64,000 bases of DNA from JAPKZH01 sp964537875 (GTDB lineage Bacteria > Acidobacteriota > Aminicenantia > Aminicenantales > UBA4085). The position numbers were made by a program, and so were the translations under genes. This document shows, one piece after another, positions 8,733 to 16,746 of the stretch. The number at the start of each line of letters is the position of its first letter. The stretch's first letter is position 1. The DNA is taken from assembly GCA_964537875.1 (NCBI GenBank), contig CAZIDN010000008.1, positions 28,987 through 92,986 of the forward strand. The letters run 5' to 3'. The notes below the pieces were generated by a model that saw nothing but the letters and a program-made list of their open reading frames with translations, had not been told where the DNA came from and did no database searches.

Positions 8733-10363
8733 GACTTTCGGAGATCCCGCGTATCCTTGTAAAAGGGCGAGGCGGCCAGAACGATATCGAATGCGGCGGC
8801 CGCCAGATCATATTTTTTCTGTTCCATGAAAGCCCTGCCGAGAAAATAATGCAGCTCAATGTTTTTTCCGGCGATCTTTATCCCCTGTCCCAGGACAGTC
8901 GCCGCCTTGTCGAAGGATTTCTCCCTGATATAGACATCGCCGAGATCCACATAGATGCGGACGTTGCCCGGATAATACTTGAGGAGGAGCTCGAGCAGCT
9001 CAGCCGCTTCCTTATATTGTTTTTGCCGGATATAGACGGCTTCGATTTCAAAATAGATGTCCGTGTTGTACGGGTCGGACTGCAGGGCTTCGATTAAGAA
9101 GTTGAGTTTCTTGCCGGGATCCAGCTCGGCGCGGGCTTTCTGGAGCAAGACCTGAGAGTCCTTGATGCGGAGGGCTTCGATGTCGGCCAGGCTGACTATA
9201 TAGTGCTCGACGTCCATATATTTCTTATCGATCTCCTGGACCCGGGCGAAGGCCTGTTTGGCCTTGTCGTAATCCTGCTGGTCGAAATATAGCTTGCCCA
9301 GCCCATAATGGACAGCCGGATCGCCGGGGAGGAGAGAGGCAGCCTTTTCGAACGAGGAAAGGGCTTCTTTGTTCTTTTGCTCGGCGAGATAAATCTTGCC
9401 CAGCTCAAAGTGGGCCGGGCCGTTTTTTGGGTTTACGTCGAGCAGGTCTTCTATAACGGCGCGGGCATCCTTGAATTTTTTCTGATCGAAGTAACGCGCG
9501 GAAAGGCGGAAGAAGGGGTCGGGGTTTCTTTTATCTTTTTTAATGGAATCCTTAAGCTGCTTGATCTCGGCTGCGACGGCCTCAGACGGAGAAACGGGAG
9601 GGGCCGGAGATGTTTTCGTCTTAGAGGCGGGTTCCGTGGTTTGAGTGGACTGTTTGGCCGGCTTTCCGGACAAGTCCTCGGCTTTTTTCGAATCCGCTTC
9701 TTTCTTGGAAGTTGAGGGAGGAGGCGCGGCCTGCTGAGGCTTAGAGTCTGCTTCTTTCTTGGAGGAGGATGCCGGAGGCTGGGATTCGGGTTTAGTTTTC
9801 GATTTGGGTTCGGTTTTGGACGCGACCACGCCGCTTCCGGCGGCCTTGGTCTCAAGACGCGCAAAGGCGGCATTGAGCTCGAGATATTTGACCTCGAGGT
9901 CTTCGGGGAGCTTGAGGTTCTTCAAGTGGGTCTGGAGCCTGAGCCGCTTGATCTCGTCATAATAATATTTGGTTTTATCGGCATTCTTGAGGTGGGAGTA
10001 GCTGACCTCGAGGTAGATATAACATTCAAGGAGCTTCGGTGGATTGTCGACGAATCCGAAAAAGGCGATCTCGAAATTCGAGACGGCGCCGACAAAATCC
10101 CCGTTCTGGAAGAAATACTTGCCGTCCTCATAAAGCTTCAGGTAGAACGGGTCTACCTGCTCGGTGATTTGGGCCTGAAGGAAAGGAACGAACGCGGCAG
10201 AGACGAGAATTAGGAAAATGAGTGGACATAATGCCCATTTCCGGGATATTCCGCGGGATATTCCGTGACACACACCGAATTTTCCAATTCGGCTGATGTC
10301 CCAGCGAGAAAATTGGGACACGTCCCCGGGCGCATGTCCCACTATTTTTTTCTCTACCGTCAT
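8708..10363 (-). CDS. Secreted TPR-repeat protein
   Basis: About 551 residues from the ATG at 10363. A signal-like segment (LCPLIFLILVSAAFVPFLQA) precedes a first helical repeat region. Then comes a Lys/Ser/Pro/Glu-rich linker (about residues 180-270) in which SKKEADSK recurs, then at least five tandem TPRs (for example AHFELGKIYLAEQKNKEAL and AVHYGLGKLYFDQQDYDKA). Such proteins scaffold periplasmic or outer-membrane complexes; the partner is unknown. The start is uncertain: the ~40 codons before the signal segment run through GGGACA/TGTCCC palindromes, so a GTG further downstream could be the real start. A weak AAAGAG lies just before the ATG at 10363. Confidence 0.7.
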   Translation of the reverse strand: MTVEKKIVGHAPGDVSQFSRWDISRIGKFGVCHGISRGISRKWALCPLIFLILVSAAFVPFLQAQITEQVDPFYLKLYEDGKYFFQNGDFVGAVSNFEIAFFGFVDNPPKLLECYIYLEVSYSHLKNADKTKYYYDEIKRLRLQTHLKNLKLPEDLEVKYLELNAAFARLETKAAGSGVVASKTEPKSKTKPESQPPASSSKKEADSKPQQAAPPPSTSKKEADSKKAEDLSGKPAKQSTQTTEPASKTKTSPAPPVSPSEAVAAEIKQLKDSIKKDKRNPDPFFRLSARYFDQKKFKDARAVIEDLLDVNPKNGPAHFELGKIYLAEQKNKEALSSFEKAASLLPGDPAVHYGLGKLYFDQQDYDKAKQAFARVQEIDKKYMDVEHYIVSLADIEALRIKDSQVLLQKARAELDPGKKLNFLIEALQSDPYNTDIYFEIEAVYIRQKQYKEAAELLELLLKYYPGNVRIYVDLGDVYIREKSFDKAATVLGQGIKIAGKNIELHYFLGRAFMEQKKYDLAAAAFDIVLAASPFYKDTRDLRKSCLDKIKK

Positions 10364-10420
10364 CTCTTTAAATTTTAATGTCCCTGGGGGACGCGCCCCT
10401 CCGGGCAGCGTCCCCATTTT
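10258..10420 (-). repeat. Cluster of GGGACA/TGTCCC short palindromes
   Basis: Several small inverted pairs are packed here, including GGGACA...TGTCCC at about 10314-10340 and GGGGACGC...GCGTCCCC at about 10387-10416. Similar GGGGACA-type words recur singly near 10475, 18170 and 34143 and inside element R1 at 35130-35155. They overlap the assumed 5' end of the TPR gene, which is why that start is doubtful. Confidence 0.55.
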
Positions 10421-10536
10421 TTCTTAAAATATCGGGGGGCGCTTAAGCAATCAGCTGAGCTCGCACATGTCCCCAAATCTTAAGATTCCAGGTACGCATA
10501 ATCATACCGATTCCCCCCTAGATTATCAAGCAAAAT

Positions 10537-10620
10537 CCGCATCAATCCCTCTTTGAAAAAGGGGGGAAATCCGTGACAGTTCCGTCTTCTTTCTCCCCCT
10601 TTGAAAAAGTGGGAGAAAGC
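10537..10620. repeat. Two copies of a C-rich/G-rich hairpin (CCCTTTGAAAAAG)
   Basis: The words CCCTCTTTGAAAAAGGGGGG (10547-10566) and CTCCCCCTTTGAAAAAG (from 10593) can each fold into a stem with a GAAA-type loop. They fill the 10418-10626 gap between the TPR gene and the protease. Related CCCCTT...AAGGGG hairpins recur at 53200-53222 and 58794-58888. The rest of the gap holds nothing I can name. Confidence 0.6.
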
Positions 10621-10626
10621 GGGATT

Positions 10627-11565
10627 TCAAACGTTGAATTCGCCCGTATCAATCCACTCTTTCTTTAAAATGGACCAGAAGTCCTCGGCCAGACCCCTCA
10701 AGACATACTCATAGGGCAGCCAGCCATAGCCGCCCTCTCCCCATCCCGTCCCCCAGGAATTGCGGATGAGGAGGGCGCCGGTCGTTTCATCGCCGCTGGT
10801 CCTGTTGGCGATCTTGACGCGGTCATCATAGCCGACGGCGACAACAGCGTGCCCTCCCAGGATCCGCTCGGAGCGCGCGGGAAACGGGATAGCGCCTCGG
10901 TCGTCGGCCATCTCGATGGAGCTGTAGACCGTGAAGCCGAACATCGAAGGATGACCGGCCGCGAGGTGAGTCTTGACGCGGCTGAGGATGGTCGTCGGAA
11001 GGAGCCCCGGCGGGTCGTGCCTGTAATACTGAATGGTCTTATAGTTCTGGGCGAACGCATAGCAAAAGGCCGGCGGCTCTTTGTCGAATTTCTCTCCGTC
11101 GTCGGTATAAGGCCAGTACTCCTCGGGAGGGACGCCGAAGAGGACCATGCCGCCGATCGTGGTCCGGAGGTAGGCGCCCGTATCGCCCTTCATTTTCATC
11201 AGGTTGCGCGTGACCTTGTAAAGGAAGAGGCGCGAAGCATCGATGTGCCGGCCAAAGGACTTGCGCTCGTAGTATTCGATGACGCCGGCGCCGGCATGGG
11301 CCGTGCAAGCGCCGAGGTTCCGCTGGTCCTCGACGGCCGAGCACCACTCGCGGAGGTCAAGAGAGACGGGGCGAGCGAAGGGTTTGGCGGGTGTTTTTTT
11401 TGTCGAAACGGCCCGGACCCCGCCCCTGCCCGCAAGATCGCGGCCGAGAGGGAAGCCGGTCGGCAGGAGGATTTCGCGGATCGTTCCGGTGTCCTCGGTG
11501 TAATCCCTGAAATCCGGATAGTCAGGAATCCACCCAAACACATGCTTTTTAAGGTCATTGGTCAT
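10627..11565 (-). CDS. Papain-family (C1A) cysteine protease, cytoplasmic type
   Basis: A 312-residue cysteine protease. VEDQRNLGACTAHA (about residues 95-108) carries the oxyanion Gln and the catalytic Cys, GGHAVVAVGYDD (about 237) the catalytic His, and LLIRNSWGTGWGEGGYGW (about 265) the catalytic Asn. The start is ATG at 11565 with AAAGGAG seven bases before it. There is no signal peptide, and only ~90 residues precede the active-site Gln, so no classical inhibitory propeptide of usual length is evident. The target is unknown. Divergent from the ATP synthase genes, with structured element R1-A between them. Confidence 0.85.
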   Translation of the reverse strand: MTNDLKKHVFGWIPDYPDFRDYTEDTGTIREILLPTGFPLGRDLAGRGGVRAVSTKKTPAKPFARPVSLDLREWCSAVEDQRNLGACTAHAGAGVIEYYERKSFGRHIDASRLFLYKVTRNLMKMKGDTGAYLRTTIGGMVLFGVPPEEYWPYTDDGEKFDKEPPAFCYAFAQNYKTIQYYRHDPPGLLPTTILSRVKTHLAAGHPSMFGFTVYSSIEMADDRGAIPFPARSERILGGHAVVAVGYDDRVKIANRTSGDETTGALLIRNSWGTGWGEGGYGWLPYEYVLRGLAEDFWSILKKEWIDTGEFNV

Positions 11566-11742
11566 GGCCGTACTCCTTTAAAGGGCAAAAACAAAATTGG
11601 GAAAAGGCTATACCCGCAACTCTCTTTTAAGATATCCGACCTGCCGCATTGGGTATGCTGTCCCTTATTAAGGACGATTTCGGCGGGCTAAATTCTCACG
11701 CCGTTTGGAAATATTGATCGAGGATAAAAGCATCTCCAAGCT

Positions 11743-11881
11743 TGTGATTTCAAAGAGGTGTTGGAATCGATCCTAAGGCCCCATAGCGGAGGGGGGCCCC
11801 GTCGGCTTTTCGACGGGGGGAACCGACGGGACTGGTTCCCCAGGGGGCCGGGAGCGATTCCAACACCTCTTTGAAATCACA
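11743..11881 (+). repeat. Structured element R1, copy A
   Basis: Perfect 27-nt inverted arms at 11743-11769 and 11855-11881 enclose an 85-nt core. Inside are a second inner hairpin (CCCCGTCG 11797-11804 with CGACGGGG 11811-11818) and a third (GGGGAACC 11817-11824 with GGTTCCCC 11834-11841, loop GACGGGACT). The strand TAGCGGAGGGGGGCCC and the third hairpin are identical in copies B and C, while the arms are not. It lies in the divergent gap between the protease and the ATP synthase genes. There is no long ORF and no transposase. Confidence 0.85.
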
Positions 11882-11944
11882 TATTTCGAGACAGTTACAA
11901 CGAGGACATAGGTATTCCATCGCTAATTTGTTACAATATGCGGC

Positions 11945-12163
11945 GTGAAGTTTCGCATTTTCGCAGATTTGTGGTCCTTGGCGCTCATGCTGCCGTCATC
12001 GATCGCGATAGGGCTGTTGATGGGGTATTTCCTGGATAAGTGGCTCGGCACCGGCCCCTGGCTTCTTCTCGTTTTTTCCCTGTTGGGCGCCGCTTCCGGC
12101 CTGATCGGCTTGATCCGGGGCATCAATAAATACAACAAAGATCCGGATATCGACAAGGATTGA
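11945..12163 (+). CDS. atpZ: AtpZ/AtpI-family small membrane protein
   Basis: A 72-residue protein with two membrane segments (ALMLPSSIAIGLLMGYFLD and WLLLVFSLLGAASGLIGLI) and a short acidic tail. Size and the order in front of an AtpI-like protein and subunit a match AtpZ/AtpI family members, which help assemble the c ring or import Mg2+ or Ca2+ (family knowledge). The start is GTG at 11945; no Shine-Dalgarno precedes it, and a TACAAT at 11932-11937 lies only 7 nt upstream, so the message may be nearly leaderless. First gene of the F0 operon. Confidence 0.75.
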   Translation: MKFRIFADLWSLALMLPSSIAIGLLMGYFLDKWLGTGPWLLLVFSLLGAASGLIGLIRGINKYNKDPDIDKD

Positions 12164-12181
12164 GCGACCTAGGAGATGAGC

Positions 12182-12574
12182 ATGCAGACCGATCCTATAG
12201 AAGAAAATATCATCCGCCGGATCCCATTTGAAATCATTATTTTAGCAGCCATTCTGGGTATCGCGGCCGGTCTGATCTTCGACTTGCTCGCAGGTCTCTT
12301 TTTCTTTGCCGGAGGGGCGCTGGCGGCCCTCTCCTTCCTCTGGCTCAAGCAGTCTCTGACCCGGGTCCTCCTCCGGGAGAAGGCCAAGGCCGTCCGTTCG
12401 GGCATCCTCCTCTACGTCTTCCGCCTGATATTGATTCTTGGCCTATTTTTCATTATAATTTTGGCCTATCCGAATAAGCTTCTGGCGTTTGCTGCAGGCT
12501 TTTCGACGGTGATTCCCGTTTTCCTGGGCGAAACGGCCGTAGCCCTCGCCCGGATGAAACAATGGAAGAATTAG
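12182..12574 (+). CDS. atpI: ATP synthase subunit I-like protein
   Basis: About 130 residues with four hydrophobic segments (IIILAAILGIAAGLIFDLL, LFFFAGGALAALSFLWL, LLYVFRLILILGLFFIIIL, FAAGFSTVIPVFLGETAVAL), as in the AtpI (subunit I) family that aids c-ring assembly. I prefer the ATG at 12182 because AGGAG then sits six bases upstream; an ATG six bases earlier abuts that same site. It overlaps the start of the a subunit by 13 nt, so the two are translationally linked. Confidence 0.75.
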   Translation: MQTDPIEENIIRRIPFEIIILAAILGIAAGLIFDLLAGLFFFAGGALAALSFLWLKQSLTRVLLREKAKAVRSGILLYVFRLILILGLFFIIILAYPNKLLAFAAGFSTVIPVFLGETAVALARMKQWKN

Positions 12575-13317
12575 AGCACCCGCTAGCCATCGTCATTCTG
12601 TTCAACAAGCTCCTTGGCCCGCCGGTCGCCGCCCTGCTCGGCCTGGCCGGCATCCATGTCAAGAACCCCCACGATTTCATCCCCGACTATATCATCATGG
12701 TCATCCTCGTGGCCGCTTTTCTGGTCGTTTTTTTGGGAATAGCCTCGCGGCGGCGCTCGCTCGTGCCCAGGGGGATGCAGAACGTGTTCGAGCTCCTCAT
12801 TGGCGCTCTGGAAGGCCTGCTTGTCGACATCATCGGCCCGGAAGGGAAGAAGTATCTTCCGATGATCGGAACGGTCGGGCTGTTCATCCTCTGTTCGAAC
12901 CTGCTCGGCCTCTTCCCCGGCCTTATGTCGCCGACCAGCAAGCTCAATGTCACGCTCGGCTGCGCGCTGACGGTGTTCGTCTATTACCACTACCAGGGGA
13001 TCAAATCGAACGGACTGCTCAAATATCTCAAGTATTTTTCGGGACCCTCGCCTTTTCTGGCTCCCCTGATGGTCCCCATCGAGCTGATCAGCCACTTTTC
13101 CCGGCCCTTATCGCTCTCGATCCGGCTCTTCAGCAATATCTTTGCCGAAGAAGTGCTGATCGTGGTCATCGCCTCGATCATCCCTTATTTTCTGCCGCTT
13201 CCGTTTATGGTGCTGTCGCTGTTCACGAGTGTTCTCCAGGCCTTTGTTTTCGTGCTCCTCGCCTGCATCTATATTTCCGGGGCCGTCGCCCATGAAGAGG
13301 AACATGAATCTCGATAA
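12562..13317 (+). CDS. atpB: F0F1 ATP synthase subunit a
   Basis: A 251-residue membrane subunit that carries the ion half-channels. Key helix: SRPLSLSIRLFSNIFAEE (about residues 177-194), containing the essential Arg of the family. Other family marks are LIGALEGLLVDIIGPEG and SNLLGLFPGLMSP. About five to six membrane helices are visible. It overlaps the AtpI-like gene and is followed 27 nt later by the c subunit. Delta, b, alpha, gamma, beta and epsilon subunits are not in the window. Confidence 0.95.
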   Translation: MEELEHPLAIVILFNKLLGPPVAALLGLAGIHVKNPHDFIPDYIIMVILVAAFLVVFLGIASRRRSLVPRGMQNVFELLIGALEGLLVDIIGPEGKKYLPMIGTVGLFILCSNLLGLFPGLMSPTSKLNVTLGCALTVFVYYHYQGIKSNGLLKYLKYFSGPSPFLAPLMVPIELISHFSRPLSLSIRLFSNIFAEEVLIVVIASIIPYFLPLPFMVLSLFTSVLQAFVFVLLACIYISGAVAHEEEHESR

Positions 13318-13344
13318 TACCGAAACCTCGAAAGGAGTTTTACC

Positions 13345-13689
13345 ATGACCAAGAAATCTAAAGCATTCGGCCTTCTGCTCTTCTTCCTGTTGATCGCCGG
13401 CGCGCCACTCCTGGCCCAGGAAGCGACGCTGACCGAGTCCAAGGTCTCCCTTTACAAGCTCTCCATCATCGTCAGCGGCGCCATTATCACCCTGGCCGTC
13501 TCCGCCGGCGCCTTCTGCCAGGCCAAGGCTCTCAGCGCCGCCTGCGAAGGGATCTCCAGGAATCCTCAAGCCGGCCCGCATATCCGCTTCCTCCTGCTTT
13601 TGGGGCTGATCCTGATCGAAACTCTGGTCATTTACGCCCTGCTCGTCACCTTCATCATCCTGATGGGGAAGTGGAAAGGCGGATTCTAG
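13345..13689 (+). CDS. atpE: F0F1 ATP synthase subunit c with signal-like extension and Na+-type site
   Basis: A 114-residue proteolipid. It begins with a signal-peptide-like extension (FGLLLFFLLIAGAPLLAQ) that ordinary ~80-residue c subunits lack. Two helices flank the polar loop SRNPQ. The ion carboxylate is Glu92 in LILIETLVIY. Counting from the loop Arg72, Gln59 is at -13, Glu92 at +20, Thr93 at +21 and Tyr97 at +25. These are the spacings of Gln32, Glu65, Ser66 and Tyr70 around Arg45 in the Ilyobacter Na+ c ring, so Na+ coupling is predicted. SD AAAGGAG lies upstream. Confidence 0.93.
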   Translation: MTKKSKAFGLLLFFLLIAGAPLLAQEATLTESKVSLYKLSIIVSGAIITLAVSAGAFCQAKALSAACEGISRNPQAGPHIRFLLLLGLILIETLVIYALLVTFIILMGKWKGGF

Positions 13690-13710
13690 ACACGCCTCGG
13701 GGATGACCTG

Positions 13711-13733
13711 GGGGCGTTTGTTTGAAACGCCCC
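13711..13733 (+). terminator. Hairpin after atpE, possible attenuator or terminator
   Basis: GGGGCGTTT at 13711-13719 pairs with AAACGCCCC at 13725-13733. No T run follows, so it may stabilise the mRNA 3' end or partly stop transcription before the BrkB-like gene and not act as a full terminator. Confidence 0.5.
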
Positions 13734-13758
13734 TAAAACAAACCCAAGAAAAAGGCTG

Positions 13759-14634
13759 ATGGCCGCGAACATTTTTAGGATCCTCGGCTTGACCTTCAAG
13801 AGGTTCAATACCGACAAGTGTTTCAGCCATTCGATCATCATTTCCTACTTTTGCTTTCTTTGCGCCGTCCCCCTGATCGCTCTCTTCGCCTTCGCCACGA
13901 CGAAACTTCTTGGAAGCTCGGAGATCGCCGTCCGGAGCCTCAATGTCTTTACCAAAGAATTTTTCGACAAGTACGACCCCTCGTTCTTTTCAAAGCTCAG
14001 CGGGGTGTCCAAAAATATCAGCAGCCTGGGCTGGTTCGGCCTCCTCGGATCGCTCATCGCCGGAAGCTTCCTCTTCTCCAACCTGATCTATTCGATCAAT
14101 TTCATCTTCAAGGCCAGCTCGCAGAAGTCGTTTTTCTACAACCGGCTGATGGAATACATCATCATGCTCATCATCGCCGTGATCCTCATTTTTTCGCTGT
14201 CGATCACGGCGGTCTGGACCGCCCTCCACCGGATCATCAAGGAGAGCGCCTTCGTGGCCGACACCCTGAACCCGAAGGTCCTCCCTCTCATTGACAATTT
14301 CCTGATCCAGTATCTCATGCCTTTCATGCTGGGATTTTTGGTGCTTTTTGTCCTCTACAAATTCATTCCCGAGGTCAAAGTCCATACCCGGGCGGCGCTG
14401 GTCGCGGCGGCGATCGGTTCGATCCTCTGGGAAATCTTCAAGCGGATTTTCGTCGTCTACATCGCCCATTTTTCGGCGATCGGAGTTGTCCTGGACAAGC
14501 TCCTGAAGGGCACACTGACATCCATCATTTTCTTCCTGTTGTGGATCTCGTTCTCGCTGGCCATTCTCCTCTGGGGGGCGGAGCTGGCGGCCGTGCTCAA
14601 CGAAAGGATCGACGAGCGCAGGGCCCGAGCCTAG
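13759..14634 (+). CDS. YihY/BrkB-family inner-membrane protein
   Basis: A 291-residue protein with about six membrane helices. Family-like stretches are SHSIIISYFCFLCAVPLIAL near the N-terminus, LIYSINFIFKASSQKSFFYN in the middle and LLWISFSLAILLWGAELAAVLNE at the end. The YihY/BrkB family was once called RNase BN; its members are membrane proteins of uncertain function, some linked to serum resistance. It follows atpE by 69 nt and leads to lpxD by 83 nt, all on the same strand. Complete and of usual length. Confidence 0.85.
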   Translation: MAANIFRILGLTFKRFNTDKCFSHSIIISYFCFLCAVPLIALFAFATTKLLGSSEIAVRSLNVFTKEFFDKYDPSFFSKLSGVSKNISSLGWFGLLGSLIAGSFLFSNLIYSINFIFKASSQKSFFYNRLMEYIIMLIIAVILIFSLSITAVWTALHRIIKESAFVADTLNPKVLPLIDNFLIQYLMPFMLGFLVLFVLYKFIPEVKVHTRAALVAAAIGSILWEIFKRIFVVYIAHFSAIGVVLDKLLKGTLTSIIFFLLWISFSLAILLWGAELAAVLNERIDERRARA

Positions 14635-14717
14635 ATTCGCCTTAGAATAACATGGCCTTCTTTGGGTTTATTAAAAGAGGCCTTTCTGCTGAAATGGTTG
14701 AATATCGGGAGGTTGCC

Positions 14718-15746
14718 ATGAGAATAACGGTGAGGGAACTGACCCAGCGGCTGAACTGCTCGTTTGAAGGGGACGGCGATATCGAAATCACGGGAGTGGC
14801 CAGCCTGGAAGCGGCCGGCAAGGGCGATCTTGTCTTCCTGGCAAAGCCCAAGCTCAGAGGGCAGCTCGAAAAAACTCAAGCCTCTGCGGCGATCCTCCCC
14901 TTGGACGAAAAATTCGATAGAATTCCCGTCATCAGGGCCATGAACGCCCAGTTGGCGTTCGTCCGGGCTCTGGAGATCTTTTACCAGCCCTACCGGCCGG
15001 AACCCGGGATTCATCCGACGGCGATCGTTTCTCGCTCGGCAAAGATCGCCCGGGACGCGGCCATCGGGGCGTTCTGCTCGGTGGGAGACGATGCGCATAT
15101 TGGGGCGGAAGCGGTGATTTTCCCGCTCGTCACGATCTATCCTCGGGTCAAAATCGGCGAGAAGACGGTCATCCATTCCGGCGTCTCGATCCGAGAGGAT
15201 GTCAAGGTCGGCGACCGGGTCGTGATTCATAACGGCGTCGTCATCGGGTCGGACGGGTTCGGCTATCTGAAGACGGACGACGGAAGCTATCTCAAGATTC
15301 CTCAAAAGGGGATTGTCATCATCGAGGACGACGTGGAGATCGGCGCCAACACGACCATCGACCGAGCCGCCCTCGGAGAGACGATTGTCCGCAAAGGGGC
15401 AAAAATCGACAACCTGGTGATGATCGCCCACAACGTCGAAATCGGGGAAAACAGCATCCTGGCGGCCCAGGTGGGAATCGCCGGCAGCTCAAAGGTCGGC
15501 AAGAACGCCATCCTGAGCGGGCAGGTCGGGATCGCCGATCATGTTGCGGTGGGGGAAAACGCGATCATCGCCGCAAAGTCGGGAGTGACCAAGGACATTC
15601 CGGCAAACGCCTTTGTCTCCGGGAGTCCCCACCTGGATATCCGGGACTGGCGGAAGGTCTGGGCGCTCATGCCCCAGATGTACGATATCGTCAAGGACTT
15701 TAAGAAGCTCAAGACCCGGGTCGAGGAGTTGGAAAAAAAGAAATAG
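14718..15746 (+). CDS. lpxD: UDP-3-O-(3-hydroxymyristoyl)glucosamine N-acyltransferase
   Basis: A 342-residue acyltransferase for the third step of lipid A synthesis, showing that the cell builds lipopolysaccharide. The ATG at 14718 (MRITVRELTQ) follows GGGAGG; the ORF opens earlier at 14652 but those residues are not LpxD-like. The N-terminal uridine-binding domain (residues ~1-100) is followed by left-handed beta-helix hexapeptide repeats (IHPTAIVSRSAKIARDAAIG onward) with the catalytic-His region LVMIAHNVEIGENSILAAQ. A short helical tail ends in RVEELEKKK. No other lpx gene is in view. Confidence 0.95.
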   Translation: MRITVRELTQRLNCSFEGDGDIEITGVASLEAAGKGDLVFLAKPKLRGQLEKTQASAAILPLDEKFDRIPVIRAMNAQLAFVRALEIFYQPYRPEPGIHPTAIVSRSAKIARDAAIGAFCSVGDDAHIGAEAVIFPLVTIYPRVKIGEKTVIHSGVSIREDVKVGDRVVIHNGVVIGSDGFGYLKTDDGSYLKIPQKGIVIIEDDVEIGANTTIDRAALGETIVRKGAKIDNLVMIAHNVEIGENSILAAQVGIAGSSKVGKNAILSGQVGIADHVAVGENAIIAAKSGVTKDIPANAFVSGSPHLDIRDWRKVWALMPQMYDIVKDFKKLKTRVEELEKKK

Positions 15747-15770
15747 GGGCCGGTTTTGTTCCGATAGAGG

Positions 15771-16688
15771 CTATTTGGAAAGGTATTCGTCGACCGAGAT
15801 AGCGGCGTGAACGCCCGACCCGACGGCCGATGCAACCTGGTGCGGGCAGGCATCGATCACGTCCCCGGCCGCGTAAATCCCCGGCTGAGAGGTCGCCATA
15901 TTCGCCTGGACGACGATCTCCCCCCACTCGTTGAGCTTCAACAGACCCTTGACGAACTCCGTGTTGGGATCCATGCCGATCGAAACGAAAAGGCCCTCGA
16001 CCGGCAGGGTCGTCCGCGTATCGTCCTTGACATTGCGCAGGACGATGGCTTCGACATTGTCCCCGCCGTCGATGGTCTCGATGACCGAGTTCCAGTAGAC
16101 CTCAATCTTCGGGTTGGCCAGCAACCGTTCCTGAATGATCTTCGTCCCGCGGAAACGGTCGCGGCGGTGGATGAGCGCGACTTTCTTGGCGAATTTGGTC
16201 AGGAAAATGGCCTCCACGAGGGCCGTGTCTCCCCCGCCGACAACCGCGATGTCCCTTTCCCTGAAAAAGGCGCCGTCGCACGTGGCGCAATAGGACACGC
16301 CGCGGCCGATCAGCCGCCCCTCGTTCGGCAGGCCCAAGCGCCGGTAGGCCGCCCCCGTGGCGACGATGGCGGCGCGCGTCGGGTACGGCGCTTTATGGCC
16401 TTGGACCAGCCAAAGTTCGCCTTCTCTACGAATGTCCTTGGCCTCGTCGGTGATAAATTTGGCCCCGAACTTGAGGGTCTGGGTGCGGAAATTTTCGATG
16501 AGATCGAACGGCGCGATGCCGTCCGGAAAACCCGGGTAATTCTCGATCCAATCGGTCAGCAAAATCTGACCTCCGGGAATGGCCTTCTCCAGGACGATGG
16601 TCTTCAGCCTGGCCCGGCCTGTGTAGAGCGCAGCGGCCAGCCCGGCGGGCCCCGCGCCTATGATGACGACGTCGTATGTTTCGGCCAT
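15771..16688 (-). CDS. trxB: Thioredoxin-disulfide reductase
   Basis: A 305-residue FAD/NADPH flavoprotein that reduces thioredoxin. FAD fold: [18 protein letters not shown] near residues 9-26. The redox pair is [11 protein letters not shown] near 133-143, and the NADPH fold is [12 protein letters not shown] near 150. The C-terminal [20 protein letters not shown] matches the family FAD-closing motif. It lies 58 nt downstream of trxA in the same direction, so reductase and substrate are likely co-transcribed. Converges on lpxD with 24 nt between. Confidence 0.96.
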   Translation of the reverse strand: MAETYDVVIIGAGPAGLAAALYTGRARLKTIVLEKAIPGGQILLTDWIENYPGFPDGIAPFDLIENFRTQTLKFGAKFITDEAKDIRREGELWLVQGHKAPYPTRAAIVATGAAYRRLGLPNEGRLIGRGVSYCATCDGAFFRERDIAVVGGGDTALVEAIFLTKFAKKVALIHRRDRFRGTKIIQERLLANPKIEVYWNSVIETIDGGDNVEAIVLRNVKDDTRTTLPVEGLFVSIGMDPNTEFVKGLLKLNEWGEIVVQANMATSQPGIYAAGDVIDACPHQVASAVGSGVHAAISVDEYLSK

Positions 16689-16746
16689 GTGATCCTTCCT
16701 CAGGGACGTGACTCGGACCGTGCCGGAACCGGGCCCGAAATGTCTC

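Noticed and set aside
14652..14717. Longer N-terminus for lpxD
   Set aside because: The added 22 residues are not family-like, and GGGAGG sits correctly before the ATG at 14718.
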